Assembly: GCF_015062905.1 (NCBI RefSeq) | Contig: NZ_SUTK01000005.1 | Coordinates: 1-60,156, forward strand | Length of the DNA stretch: 60,156 nucleotides | Reading direction: 5' to 3' | Source of the DNA: Methanobrevibacter thaueri | GTDB lineage: Archaea; Methanobacteriota; Methanobacteria; Methanobacteriales; Methanobacteriaceae | Part shown: piece after piece, positions 7,802 through 15,717 of the stretch | Position numbering within the stretch: the first letter of the stretch is position 1 | Layout: each line of letters starts with the position of its first letter | The notes under the pieces: model-generated | What the model was told of the DNA's origin: nothing | What the model saw: the letters and a program-made list of their open reading frames with translations, nothing else | Database searches by the model: none | Position numbers and translations under genes: made by a program

Positions 7802-8496
7802 TTCATCACCTGTATCGGTTTTTTGTCAACAATTCCTACGTTTATCTTGAGTTCTTTTAAAACATCTCCAAGGGCATATAATCCGGGTATTTCACTTTCA
7901 TGGTGATTCAGGTCAATCAATGTAATTCCCAAATTCATTGCCAGAATGGCAGTTTCCTGTGTCAGGTCTCCGGATATCAATACGTCCAAATTCTTTTTTT
8001 TAGCCAGTAAAATATATTCAGGATTTTTTAATCCAAAGCCTGAAATTATTCCAATATTTTTGATTGTTTTATCATCATCTAAGCTATTCACAATTCTAAC
8101 ATTGCTGAAGTTATCTAAAATCTCTCTTTTCAATCCAATGAATTTCTCCTCTGTTTTGCAGACTCTTCCGATACCGGTTTCATCATCAAAACGGCCTGCA
8201 ACTTCCAGGTTCAATGCTTTTGCCAGCGCATCATTTGCTCCGCCATCGATTATGTCCCAATTTGAATGTATGATATATGTTGGTGTTTTAGGCACAAACA
8301 ATGGCGGATGATGTGTTATTATTAAAGTATTTTCGTAATTCAAGTCATCTTCGGGTAGCAGGTCCATATAAATCTTTATTGAATTAATCTCTTGTGTTAA
8401 ATCGTAATTCCCTTTAAATCCGACTTCATCATGGTCCAGAGCCAATGATGGGGGGATTTTTTCATCCAAAAATTCAATAATGTCATTAAGTTTCAT
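7798..8496 (-). CDS. hcgD: HcgD, Nif3-like protein of [Fe]-hydrogenase cofactor synthesis
   Basis: This is a 232-residue Nif3/DUF34-fold protein. It has the dinuclear metal-binding motif ITHHPPLF (His62-His63), an early LDHDEVGF segment, and a C-terminal LIDLNHHESEIPG with further metal ligands. HcgD is proposed to be an iron chaperone or iron-trafficking protein for the guanylylpyridinol cofactor. The gene abuts hcgC with no spacer and overlaps hcgE by four bases. Family and position agree, so the name is secure; its exact chemistry is not settled as far as I know. Confidence 0.88.
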   Translation of the reverse strand: MKLNDIIEFLDEKIPPSLALDHDEVGFKGNYDLTQEINSIKIYMDLLPEDDLNYENTLIITHHPPLFVPKTPTYIIHSNWDIIDGGANDALAKALNLEVAGRFDDETGIGRVCKTEEKFIGLKREILDNFSNVRIVNSLDDDKTIKNIGIISGFGLKNPEYILLAKKKNLDVLISGDLTQETAILAMNLGITLIDLNHHESEIPGLYALGDVLKELKINVGIVDKKPIQVMK

Positions 8497-9282
8497 TTAA
8501 ATCATTTCCGAGGTGATTTTGCTTATCTCTTCTGCAATCAGCTCATCCAAATCGAAAGGTTTGATTGTTGAGACCTTGAAGGCATTAACGCTAGTCAGTT
8601 CAATGAATTTCTCAATGTTCATTTCTTTGAAAATGACTTCTTCATAGAATCCCATTTCACAGGCGCAATAAAGAACACCTTCCTTTTCAATAAAACTATT
8701 TAATAAATTGGTTAAAGCACCAATTGTCAACGTCATCGTTCCGGAAGTTTTTGTATTGATGCCTTTTGTTTTTATAATTGCCTTATCCTTAGCTTTAACG
8801 ACATCTAATCTTTCATGAATATTATTTTTTTCAGCCAAAAGCTCATCATTGTCTTCAGCTACAGGGTCTTCTATTATGAATGTGTCAACATCAAATTTTG
8901 ATGACTGCTCAACATTGATTCCTCCGAATCCTGTTGTGTCTATTACGACATCCCCTGAATAGATCAAATTCAAATCGGTTGAGAAATCAACATTATTTAT
9001 AGGGCCGCCACCCAAATCAGTGTGAAGCAGCTCTTCAAGATGGGGATAAATGTCAATCAATAATATGTTTTTGTATTTTTCACTCAATCTTTTGACGATT
9101 CCGACTCCGGTGAAATAAGTTCCGATAACGATTATCCTTTTGTTTTCATTAAAATTCAAGCTTTCAATATAGTCAAAAACCGCCTTTGACTTTTTGTCTA
9201 TAATCCTGTTGAAGATATCAATCAGTTTAGTTTCGGATTTGATTGTGAATACTTCTGAAGTAATTCCTGTATCGACGTTCAT
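8497..9282 (-). CDS. hcgC: HcgC, pyridinol methyltransferase
   Basis: The protein has 261 residues (DUF1188). The SAM-binding Rossmann core is visible as RIIVIGTYFTGVGIVKRL, followed by LLIDIYPHLEELL and VVIDTTGFGGI. HcgC transfers a methyl group from S-adenosylmethionine to C3 of the pyridinol ring during [Fe]-hydrogenase cofactor synthesis. Its ATG overlaps the stop of hcgB by four bases (9279-9282), and it abuts hcgD. Nothing about it is odd apart from the AT-rich codon use shared with the whole cluster. Confidence 0.9.
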   Translation of the reverse strand: MNVDTGITSEVFTIKSETKLIDIFNRIIDKKSKAVFDYIESLNFNENKRIIVIGTYFTGVGIVKRLSEKYKNILLIDIYPHLEELLHTDLGGGPINNVDFSTDLNLIYSGDVVIDTTGFGGINVEQSSKFDVDTFIIEDPVAEDNDELLAEKNNIHERLDVVKAKDKAIIKTKGINTKTSGTMTLTIGALTNLLNSFIEKEGVLYCACEMGFYEEVIFKEMNIEKFIELTSVNAFKVSTIKPFDLDELIAEEISKITSEMI

Positions 9283-9761
9283 TGTTCAACCTTCTCGAAA
9301 CCAATCTTTTCAAGAGCTTCACATGCCTCACTGTAAACGGCCTCTTCAATTGTTTTTTTATGAATTATATGTGAAGGTGAAGTTCCTGCAGTCAATATTC
9401 TTCCCTTGTTGTCAATTAAAATTAAAAGGGAGCCTGATCCTGGAATTCCCAATCGCCCTCTTGCTATTATCAAATCTGCATCGCTTTGGTCAAGTGCCAT
9501 ATAGGCCTTTGCAAGAGCGGGAATCCTGCTGGTGTCTGCAGTATTGGTATTGATATTAAGTATTTCTGCGGAAGGTAGGCCATATTCGCCTAATACTTGA
9601 TTCAGCACTTCCACTTTTATGCCGTTCTTGTTTGGTATGTAAATTTTTTCAGCATTTCTGATATAATCCTGAATCTCTCTGATTTCTTCAATGGTGTCTC
9701 CGAATCTGCAGTCGTTTCTGGACTCTTCAAATGCATTTTTAATCATTCTTTCAAATGCCAT
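9279..9761 (-). CDS. hcgB: HcgB, pyridinol guanylyltransferase
   Basis: The protein has 160 residues (DUF3236). It has the RGRLGIPGSGSLLILID loop and the conserved TAGTSPSHIIHKK segment that shape the GTP and pyridinol site. HcgB couples GMP from GTP to the pyridinol hydroxyl, giving guanylylpyridinol. The ATG at 9761 follows an AGGAT site and lies 24 bases after hcgA. The gene overlaps hcgC. Length and motif match the family. Confidence 0.88.
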   Translation of the reverse strand: MAFERMIKNAFEESRNDCRFGDTIEEIREIQDYIRNAEKIYIPNKNGIKVEVLNQVLGEYGLPSAEILNINTNTADTSRIPALAKAYMALDQSDADLIIARGRLGIPGSGSLLILIDNKGRILTAGTSPSHIIHKKTIEEAVYSEACEALEKIGFEKVEQ

Positions 9762-9785
9762 ATTATCATATCCTAAAAAAAGAGA

Positions 9786-10784
9786 TTAAATGGTTTGAGG
9801 CACCAAGTCCAATTTTTCAATAACATTGACAACTTCTGTGTAATTGCCGTAATCAGGAGAGCCGACGCCCTTGACTTCGTGAGGGTAATTGTCAGCTATG
9901 ACTGTTGCCAAGTTGTTCGCTCCCGCCTTAAGTGAAAATTCGACGTTTTCAGGGCCGACTGTTGGAGTTGGCATGGTGATTGTGATTGAAGGATACATTA
10001 TGCGTGTAATCGCAACCATCTTCAGCTGCTCTTTCAATGGGAATGGTGGCCAGTCTGCCATAGGGGTTCCTTCATATGGATTGAATCCCATTATCGGAAT
10101 CTCTTCCAGTGTCTTGAAGTTGGACAGGTAACGCAGGTGCTTTATCCTGTCTTCCTTGCTTTCTCCAAGCCCTAAAAGCAGTCCTGAAGATAATCCAACA
10201 CCTGCATCGCTCACCCTTTTGCAGGTAAGTATCCTTTGATCCAGGGAATCTCCAGGTTTTCTTTGATAGAACACGTCCTCGTTTATGGTTTCTAGATTGC
10301 AGCATATTGTGTCTGCACCCAAATCTGCCAAATCCTGCACTGATTTTTCGGTCAGGTCTCCGCCCACATTGACAAGAATTTCCAAGTTTGAGTTTTCCTT
10401 TACGATTTTGCATGCATTAACGGCCTGCTTTCCTTTATATCCATATCCTCCGGAGCAGCTTACACGGGGGATATGGGCCTCTTCTATAGATTTAACAGCA
10501 GTTAATATTTCATCATTGGATTTGTAGAATGCATTGAAATATCCTTTTTCTGATGTTTCTTCTGCAAATCCGCAATATTCGCATCTAGGTTGAATTTGGC
10601 ATTTGTTTGTAAGGTGTACTGTAGAGGTTAGCTTGATTACTTTTGATTGACTGTCTCTTATGTCGCATGCTATCTTGAACAATTTTTCCAAATCGTCATT
10701 GTCCTCGATATCTAACAATTCTAAAAATTCCTCATCGCTTAATTCTTTTCCTTGTCTTGCTTTTATTAAAATTTCATCAATCAT
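9786..10784 (-). CDS. hcgA: HcgA, radical SAM protein of [Fe]-hydrogenase cofactor synthesis
   Basis: This is a 332-residue radical SAM enzyme related to biotin synthase and HydG-type proteins. Its cluster motif is unusual: Cys62, Cys68 and Cys71 (C-x5-C-x2-C) instead of C-x3-C-x2-C, which is a hallmark of HcgA. HcgA is thought to act early, in building the pyridinol ring. The gene follows hmd after 129 bases that contain a hairpin (10877-10900), so it may be read at a lower level than hmd. No separate clear promoter was seen in the gap. Confidence 0.92.
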   Translation of the reverse strand: MIDEILIKARQGKELSDEEFLELLDIEDNDDLEKLFKIACDIRDSQSKVIKLTSTVHLTNKCQIQPRCEYCGFAEETSEKGYFNAFYKSNDEILTAVKSIEEAHIPRVSCSGGYGYKGKQAVNACKIVKENSNLEILVNVGGDLTEKSVQDLADLGADTICCNLETINEDVFYQRKPGDSLDQRILTCKRVSDAGVGLSSGLLLGLGESKEDRIKHLRYLSNFKTLEEIPIMGFNPYEGTPMADWPPFPLKEQLKMVAITRIMYPSITITMPTPTVGPENVEFSLKAGANNLATVIADNYPHEVKGVGSPDYGNYTEVVNVIEKLDLVPQTI

Positions 10785-10876
10785 ATAACCATCTATCTCT
10801 AATATTTTTTTTTATTGAAATTGCTTCAACTTATTTTTTAATAGCTAATTTCTCAACGATTAAAAAATAAGTTAAA

Positions 10877-10900
10877 AATTGTTGGGTTTAACCAACAATT
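10877..10900 (-). terminator. Hairpin between hmd and hcgA
   Basis: AATTGTTGG (10877-10885) pairs with CCAACAATT (10892-10900), giving nine perfect pairs around a 6-base loop. On the minus strand it is followed by a short U-run. It lies 14 bases after the hmd stop and could cause partial termination or stabilise the hmd mRNA end. That would lower hcg expression relative to the structural enzyme. Confidence 0.55.
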
Positions 10901-10913
10901 AAACTTATTGTGT

Positions 10914-11927
10914 TTATTCGTCTTTTCCTAAGTAATCGAGTATGGTAGGTACGATTTCTGCTAATGAACCGAAGTTCATGGAGTCAGCGGTACCTAATAA
11001 TGCAGCAGGGTTTAGTGCATCGTCCATTTTGTCGATACCTTCGTTTTGCATTAATGCGGTTACGTTAGTTAAAGCTTCGTTAGCCATCATTTGTGCAAAT
11101 CCAGCTGGTGCACCTAAAATTTGAGTAACTGTGTCTCTGTATGCTAAAAGACCTGCGTAGGTAATAGCGGTAACTGCTGAACACATGTCACATACTGGAC
11201 CAACCATGTTTGCAGGTAAGGTAAATGCGGATCCTCTTGCTTTTTGACCTAGGTCTACTAAAGTGTCGATTGCAGCTTGGTCAGCGAAACCTTCAGCAAT
11301 GTAAACTTGTCCTTTCATTTCAGGTACAGCACCTGGGTGGTAGGAAGCTACGTTTACGTTTTTACCTAAGTCTTCGAAGATTTTGTTTAATCCAGGAGTT
11401 GGGATGGTACATGCGTGGGTTACGATTGCACCGTCTTTAATGTCATCAGCGAAGTTTTTGATGATGTCAGGTTGCATACCACCTTCTGGTAACCAGGTCA
11501 TAACCCAGTCAGCGTCTGCTACAGCTTCGGAATCATCGTTAATACATTTCATACCTAAGTCTTCAGGGTGAGTAAAGTGAATAGCACCTTTAGCTGGTTT
11601 TGGTACGGTTTCAGCTAATTCGTTTACTTTTGCTCTGATAGCAGGCATTACTTCTTCCGGATTTCCTGCTTTGTGTGCTTCAATTACTTCTGCGTAATCA
11701 AAGTCATCTACTACTACAAAGTCTCCGTCAAAAATTGGGTCGGATACGACTACTTCATCTACGCCAGCTAATTCTAATAATTCTGCACCCATTTCGATTG
11801 TTGAGTGGGTCATTGAAATGTTTTCTTTTCCGGTTGCTTCTGCAACTTCACAAGCTCTTGAGAAGTTGGTAATTCCACTTGCAGCGTGTGTTCTGTAACA
11901 TCCTGCACCTAAAATTGCTACTTTCAT
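10914..11927 (-). CDS. hmd: H2-forming methylenetetrahydromethanopterin dehydrogenase ([Fe]-hydrogenase)
   Basis: Hmd reduces methenyl-H4MPT to methylene-H4MPT with H2, using the iron-guanylylpyridinol cofactor and no nickel. From ATG 11927 the protein is 337 residues. It has the Rossmann start MKVAILGAGCYRTHAASG with His14, and the iron ligand Cys173 in THACTIPT. This start follows AAGGAGACA and matches the usual Hmd N-terminus. A second in-frame ATG at 11987, with an almost identical site (AAGGAGACAG), would add 20 charged residues. Codon use is the highly expressed type seen also in mer. A long structured leader lies upstream, and the gene is divergent from hcgG. Methanogens are known to raise Hmd when nickel is scarce. 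Confidence 0.95.
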   Translation of the reverse strand: MKVAILGAGCYRTHAASGITNFSRACEVAEATGKENISMTHSTIEMGAELLELAGVDEVVVSDPIFDGDFVVVDDFDYAEVIEAHKAGNPEEVMPAIRAKVNELAETVPKPAKGAIHFTHPEDLGMKCINDDSEAVADADWVMTWLPEGGMQPDIIKNFADDIKDGAIVTHACTIPTPGLNKIFEDLGKNVNVASYHPGAVPEMKGQVYIAEGFADQAAIDTLVDLGQKARGSAFTLPANMVGPVCDMCSAVTAITYAGLLAYRDTVTQILGAPAGFAQMMANEALTNVTALMQNEGIDKMDDALNPAALLGTADSMNFGSLAEIVPTILDYLGKDE

Positions 11928-11999
11928 TTTTTTGTCTCCTTTGTTATCATGGTTTCCAAATTTTTCTTTTAATTTAGAAAGTACCATTTTTCTGTCTCC
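11928..11999 (-). promoter_or_regulatory. Duplicated ribosome site and start codon of hmd
   Basis: Two copies of AAGGAGACA-(A/G)-A3-5-ATG are arranged in one frame, with starts at 11987 and 11927. The first would give a 20-residue extension, MVLSKLKEKFGNHDNKGDKK, ahead of the canonical Hmd start. Either both are used, giving two forms, or the first is a leader fused in frame. Confidence 0.6.
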
Positions 12000-12044
12000 T
12001 TAATTTATTGAACTTTCATAATAGCCGAAACTATTTCAAAAGTT

Positions 12045-12117
12045 TTACTGCATGGAGACTCTATGAGAAGAACTCAAAGAGTAATAAAAATTATGGTAGT
12101 TTTATTCCATGCAGTAA
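12045..12117 (-). promoter_or_regulatory. Structured 5' leader element of hmd mRNA
   Basis: TTACTGCATGGA (12045-12056) and TCCATGCAGTAA (12106-12117) form a perfect 12-pair stem. Inside it, two smaller hairpins are possible (12058-12062 with 12078-12082; 12083-12089 with 12100-12106), giving a three-way junction. A minus-strand TATA-like box (TTTTAAATAG, about 12142-12151) would start RNA near 12119, so the mRNA would begin with this element. A further small stem (AATAG/CTATT) follows around 12020-12035. This could be a riboswitch-like or stabilising leader. No known class was recognised. Confidence 0.5.
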
Positions 12118-12203
12118 TAAATATTATTTAAATTATCGTACTATTTAAAACTTGTTATTACTCTTTTTTCAGTATTATTTTTTCTATTCTTTTTTAGTTA
12201 TTT

Positions 12204-12219
12204 GTAATACTAGTATTAC
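12204..12219. promoter_or_regulatory. Perfect palindrome GTAATACTAGTATTAC between hmd and hcgG
   Basis: This is a 16-base perfect palindrome in the divergent hmd/hcgG region. A second inverted pair lies close by (AATACTT 12247-12253, AAGTATT 12269-12275). The same half-site GTAATAC/GTATTAC recurs at the flp-like operon, the 18-kb RNA and cbiM promoters. It is a candidate operator for a metal-responsive repressor. Around it, 11988-12370 holds no other gene. Confidence 0.55.
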
Positions 12220-12285
12220 TATTTTTTTATTTTAATTAAGTTTAGTAATACTTCTTATTTTATTAATAAAGTATTGTAAATTAAT

Positions 12286-12301
12286 TTTAGGTTTGCCTAA
12301 A
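12286..12301. promoter_or_regulatory. Iron-box-like palindrome upstream of hcgG
   Basis: TTTAGG-TTTG-CCTAAA is an inverted repeat with a 4-base spacer, 70 bases before the hcgG start. It resembles DtxR/IdeR-type metal boxes and matches sites at 24395, 24466 and 41111, plus variants near feoB and feoA. Control of an [Fe]-hydrogenase cofactor gene by iron would make sense, but the regulator is not identified here. Confidence 0.5.
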
Positions 12302-12370
12302 TCGAAACTTATTTATTGATGATTTCACTGAAAAATATATTAGATAAATATAATTTTGGAGTAAAGTTTC

Positions 12371-13867
12371 ATGTATGACTTAATAAAAAGAGCGGTTCAT
12401 GATGATGATGCCGCAATTCAAATTTCGAAAATGGACAAGGATGTGACCTCTGTCGTTGATGCGATTTCAGAACTTTCCCTCGAAGAGACAATGAAATTGG
12501 GAATGCAATTTAAAAGATTTCCTTTGGGCTGTGACCTGACTGAAGTCGTTGCCGGAACATGCGCCTCTGATTTGGAGATAAATGATTTGTTGGGCAACTG
12601 CCGTTTGTCAGATATGATAGGCGCTCCAATTCATATCTGCGCATATGCATTTTCAGACATAGGGGAAAAATTCGGAATGACCGGACTTGAGGTGATGAAA
12701 AGAGTCCACGAGATTGTTGATGTTCCCCTCGATTTGGATCATTTCGGTGAAAACGGCGCCATGAGGCTTCCAAAAAACATTAGCGGTTGCGGAGGTGAAT
12801 GTTACAATAAGGGTCCAGCATTCACTGAATGTCCTCGGGGTAGGATTCACGAGCGCCTGATTGATAAGGAACTGGAACAGAAGGATGATAAGGAGGAATG
12901 GGTTAAACTGTCATCATCCGTTGCGGTAAATGTCACTTGTGAGCAGACAGGCGACGGCCATGCAGCTCCATTGAGGGAAGCCGAAGACATTGCACAATTG
13001 GCTAAAAAATATGGTAGAGGCCTTGAATCAATCATGTTTGTTGGCGACGGCTATGATGAGGTCATAACCGGATTTGAAAAATCCATTGAAATCGGTGCGG
13101 ATGTCATTGTTGTTGAGGGAGGTCCTTTCAACAGATGCGAAAACACAACAGAGGCATTTGCAAAAACAATTGCGGCTGCAAGGATATTGTCTCCGGGAAA
13201 GGTTGTGGCCACCAACGGGGCCTATGAGCATGAGGTCAGGGCAGGTTTGAGAACAGGATTGAACATGGTTATTACAGGATTTCCTAAAAATCATCATGGA
13301 TATATGTGCGGATATGAGCCTGGAACCGCCAGGCGCGGAAAGTTCGGACTTCCAAGAATCATACAGATTATCAATGAGGAATTTCCGAACCGTGGCCTTC
13401 CGGTCCAAAAGCATGATCTGCTGTCATTGGCAACAGCTGTCAAGATTGCAGGTCCTGAATATGTATATCCTAGAAAAATCGGTTCTTATCATGTTGGCGA
13501 CGCTCACTGGGCGACTTTGGTCAACTCAAGGATGTATCAGAATATCGAACTGAAACATACTTTGGGGGACATTGTCGAATTGGCCCGTGGAAATACCATT
13601 GCATTACATGGCGGAAGGTTCATTTCATGGGTTATTGCAAACGAGCTGGACAGGTATGTTGATGAAATCATAATATCTGATGTTGACGATTGGGTATTGA
13701 AAAATACTGTGAATAATCTTCAAAGTGCTTTGGATGCTACAATCATTGCCGAGAAGGATGATAAGGCTGCAGCAGACAGTGCAGACTTTTCAATTGCCTC
13801 ATCAACAATGATTCCGGTCAAGGAAAACATTCTGAAAAAAGTTCCGGATGCATTGACTATAGTTTAG
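12371..13867 (+). CDS. hcgG: HcgG, [Fe]-hydrogenase cofactor biosynthesis protein
   Basis: The protein has 498 residues. Its first half has several cysteine-containing segments, including GCDLTEVVAGTC and ISGCGGECYNKGPAFTECP. A middle SAM/TIM-like region follows, and the C-terminus (TIALHGGRFISWVIANELD, then IISDVDDWVLKN) looks like the fibrillarin-type fold described for HcgG. HcgG belongs to the cofactor cluster and is implicated in the late steps that give the CO and acyl ligands. It starts at an ATG with GGAG about 8 bases before. It is the only hcg gene on the plus strand and is divergent from hmd over 383 bases containing two kinds of palindromic operator. Confidence 0.85.
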   Translation: MYDLIKRAVHDDDAAIQISKMDKDVTSVVDAISELSLEETMKLGMQFKRFPLGCDLTEVVAGTCASDLEINDLLGNCRLSDMIGAPIHICAYAFSDIGEKFGMTGLEVMKRVHEIVDVPLDLDHFGENGAMRLPKNISGCGGECYNKGPAFTECPRGRIHERLIDKELEQKDDKEEWVKLSSSVAVNVTCEQTGDGHAAPLREAEDIAQLAKKYGRGLESIMFVGDGYDEVITGFEKSIEIGADVIVVEGGPFNRCENTTEAFAKTIAAARILSPGKVVATNGAYEHEVRAGLRTGLNMVITGFPKNHHGYMCGYEPGTARRGKFGLPRIIQIINEEFPNRGLPVQKHDLLSLATAVKIAGPEYVYPRKIGSYHVGDAHWATLVNSRMYQNIELKHTLGDIVELARGNTIALHGGRFISWVIANELDRYVDEIIISDVDDWVLKNTVNNLQSALDATIIAEKDDKAAADSADFSIASSTMIPVKENILKKVPDALTIV

Positions 13868-13899
13868 TAATAATTTTTTATAAACTATTATGCTATCAA

Positions 13900-13927
13900 G
13901 TAGTATTATTTTTATAAAAAGTATTAC
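13900..13927 (+). repeat. 28-base direct repeat, copy 1 (hcgG downstream)
   Basis: A 28-base sequence beginning GTAGTATTATTTTT and ending AAAAAGTATTAC is exactly repeated at 17662-17689. It contains two GTATTA half-sites around an AT-rich TTTTTATAAAA core that could serve as a TATA box. Both copies lie ahead of a 36-base promoter repeat (307 and 307 bases upstream). The whole region 13868-14325 is otherwise AT-rich and gene-free. Confidence 0.7.
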
Positions 13928-14206
13928 TTTTTTTATCTTTACACTTTCAATTATATTTTTCCTTTTTAATTTATTTTAATTAGCTATTTTCAAAAAAGCA
14001 TTTTAATTCGTTTGTCGTGCTTCGAAAAAAATCTTGTTCTCATTTATTTTCTATTTTTAGAAGATTTAAACGATTTTTCATTTTATTATCTTTTTTTCAA
14101 AAAGCAATGAAAACACTTTTTTAAGATAGTATAAATTGAATTATTCTTTATTTATCTTTTTAACCATTTAATTATTTTAGTTTTGCTTAAATCGTTCAAT
14201 CCAATC

Positions 14207-14242
14207 AGTAATACTTTAATAACATTTATATGGTTATTACTA
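14207..14242 (+). promoter_or_regulatory. Promoter/operator of the flp-like operon (36-base repeat, copy 1)
   Basis: AGTAATACTTTAATAAC is followed by ATTTATATG and GTTATTACTA. TAATAAC and GTTATTA form an inverted repeat directly around the TATA box. A further AGTATTA follows at 14246-14252. The 36 bases are identical to 17969-18004, and 23 of the first 24 match the cbiM promoter. Transcription would start near 14255. The geometry suggests a repressor that hides the TATA box. Confidence 0.65.
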
Positions 14243-14325
14243 TTCAGTATTATATAGATTATTTTAATTAATTTGTTAATTTGAATAATTTGGCGATTAA
14301 TTTAATAATAATTGGAGAGAGTAGT

Positions 14326-14676
14326 GTGGAAATTACTGTAGAAAAAATAGCAATGATTAGAGAAAACCGCAATCTCAATAATGCGAATTTGAATTTGGAC
14401 ATTGACTGGTCAGTTGAGTATACAAACACCGACCAAAGAGATGTAAACTACAATATTGTTTTAAGATCCTCCGAATATCTGAATTTGAATTTTAAAGTTG
14501 AGGGATTAATCCGGTTAGACATTTTTGAAGAGTTTCTCCAACAGGAATGTTCTCAAATTGTTTTCCATCATGCCTGTACCATGTTGATGAACATGATCTC
14601 ATTAACCAGGCAGTCTAATTATGAGCTATTGAAAGATGATGTTGAATCTGCAGTAAATCTGAATGCTGCTTTTTAA
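14326..14676 (+). CDS. SecB-like small protein, first gene of the flp-like operon
   Basis: The protein has 116 residues from the GTG at 14326, which follows GGAGAG by about 7 bases. An upstream TTG has no ribosome site and lies too near the promoter. The order of a beta-rich first half (YNIVLRSSEYLNLNFKVEG) then a helical half (FEEFLQQECSQIVFHHACTMLMNMISL) resembles the SecB chaperone fold. There it precedes the long helices that bind unfolded clients. Similarity is weak and by eye. Position before the FdhA-like gene suggests an assembly or chaperone role for the oxidoreductase. It may correspond to FlpE of Methanothermobacter, but that is from memory of gene order only. Confidence 0.45.
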   Translation: MEITVEKIAMIRENRNLNNANLNLDIDWSVEYTNTDQRDVNYNIVLRSSEYLNLNFKVEGLIRLDIFEEFLQQECSQIVFHHACTMLMNMISLTRQSNYELLKDDVESAVNLNAAF

Positions 14677-14693
14677 AGATTTGGTGATGTATT

Positions 14694-15707
14694 ATGTTTG
14701 AAATTAAACACACGTTATGCCCTTCATGTAGTGTTGGTTGTGGTATTAATGTGATTTTAGATGGTGAAGAAATTGTTGGAACATTTCCATATAAAAGGCA
14801 TCCAGTCAATGCTGGTAAAAACTGTTTAAATGGAAGAAATTCTATTGATTGCTATAATAGCAAATTTAAAGACGTAGATTCTGATAAAGCAATTGCAGAT
14901 GCTTTAAATGAAATTAAATCTTGTAACGCATCAGATGTATCTGTGATTTGTTCCGGTAATGATACCGTTGAAGAGATTGAAGCGATTAAAGAATTCGCTG
15001 AATCCAATGGTTTTAATGTTGGATTTTATGCTGATGACTTGAAAAATTTTGATGATGTTGCTTCCTATGATGAGCTTGCAGGCGCAGGCAAGGTATTTGT
15101 AATCGGTGATTTGCTCTATGAAAATCCATTGATTGGAAGAAGAATCGTTCATGCAAAGCAAAATGACGCAAAAATATACGCTTTGAGCAAAAATGAAAAT
15201 GCAGTCACTTTCAACATTGCAGATGAAACATCCACTTCCTCCGTTCAGGAATTTTTAGACAAGTTTGCCGGTGAAATGGATGAATCTTCAGTTGTCGTAT
15301 TCAACTATGTGGATGCGGCAGGGGATCTGGATAAACTGGAATCATTGAGCTGTAAAGTTTTGCCGGTCTTCAGCAAGCCTAATACAAAAGGCGCTTTAAC
15401 TATCATTGATTCAAAATCCACTGATGAAATGGTGGAATTGTTTGATAACACTAAATTATTATTGGTTTTCAATGATGATGTTGTTGACGACTTTGATTAT
15501 GACTTTACAAGAATATCCAAAATCATCACTTTGGCATGCTGTGAGAACGACACTACAAAAATTGCGGACATAGTCATTCCGGTTAAATCATGGCTGGAAC
15601 AAGACGGATCTTTTGTCAATGCGATGGGTGAAGAGCAAAATTTCACTTCAGTAGTTGAATCCGATAATCCTGGTATCGTCGAAGTTATCGAGGAGTTAAA
15701 CAAATAG
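14694..15707 (+). CDS. Truncated FdhA/FwdB-like molybdopterin-oxidoreductase homologue
   Basis: The protein has 337 residues. The N-terminal [4Fe-4S] motif is intact: Cys9, Cys12, Cys16 and Cys44. The rest resembles the middle of formate dehydrogenase alpha or formylmethanofuran dehydrogenase B (VIPVKSWLEQDGSFVNAMGEEQ). It is about half the length of FdhA. I see no formate-type active-site Cys/Sec-His pair and no C-terminal cofactor-binding cap. It is therefore probably an electron-transfer or scaffold subunit, not a formate dehydrogenase. It sits between the SecB-like gene and an FdhB/FrhB-like gene (10 bases downstream). Order resembles the recalled flpECBDA operon, where it would be the C subunit. 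Confidence 0.65.
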   Translation: MFEIKHTLCPSCSVGCGINVILDGEEIVGTFPYKRHPVNAGKNCLNGRNSIDCYNSKFKDVDSDKAIADALNEIKSCNASDVSVICSGNDTVEEIEAIKEFAESNGFNVGFYADDLKNFDDVASYDELAGAGKVFVIGDLLYENPLIGRRIVHAKQNDAKIYALSKNENAVTFNIADETSTSSVQEFLDKFAGEMDESSVVVFNYVDAAGDLDKLESLSCKVLPVFSKPNTKGALTIIDSKSTDEMVELFDNTKLLLVFNDDVVDDFDYDFTRISKIITLACCENDTTKIADIVIPVKSWLEQDGSFVNAMGEEQNFTSVVESDNPGIVEVIEELNK

Positions 15708-15717
15708 AGGGGATAAT

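Noticed and set aside
14694..15707. Formate dehydrogenase alpha subunit
   Set aside because: The protein is about half length and the active-site region is not present, so calling it a formate dehydrogenase would be wrong.
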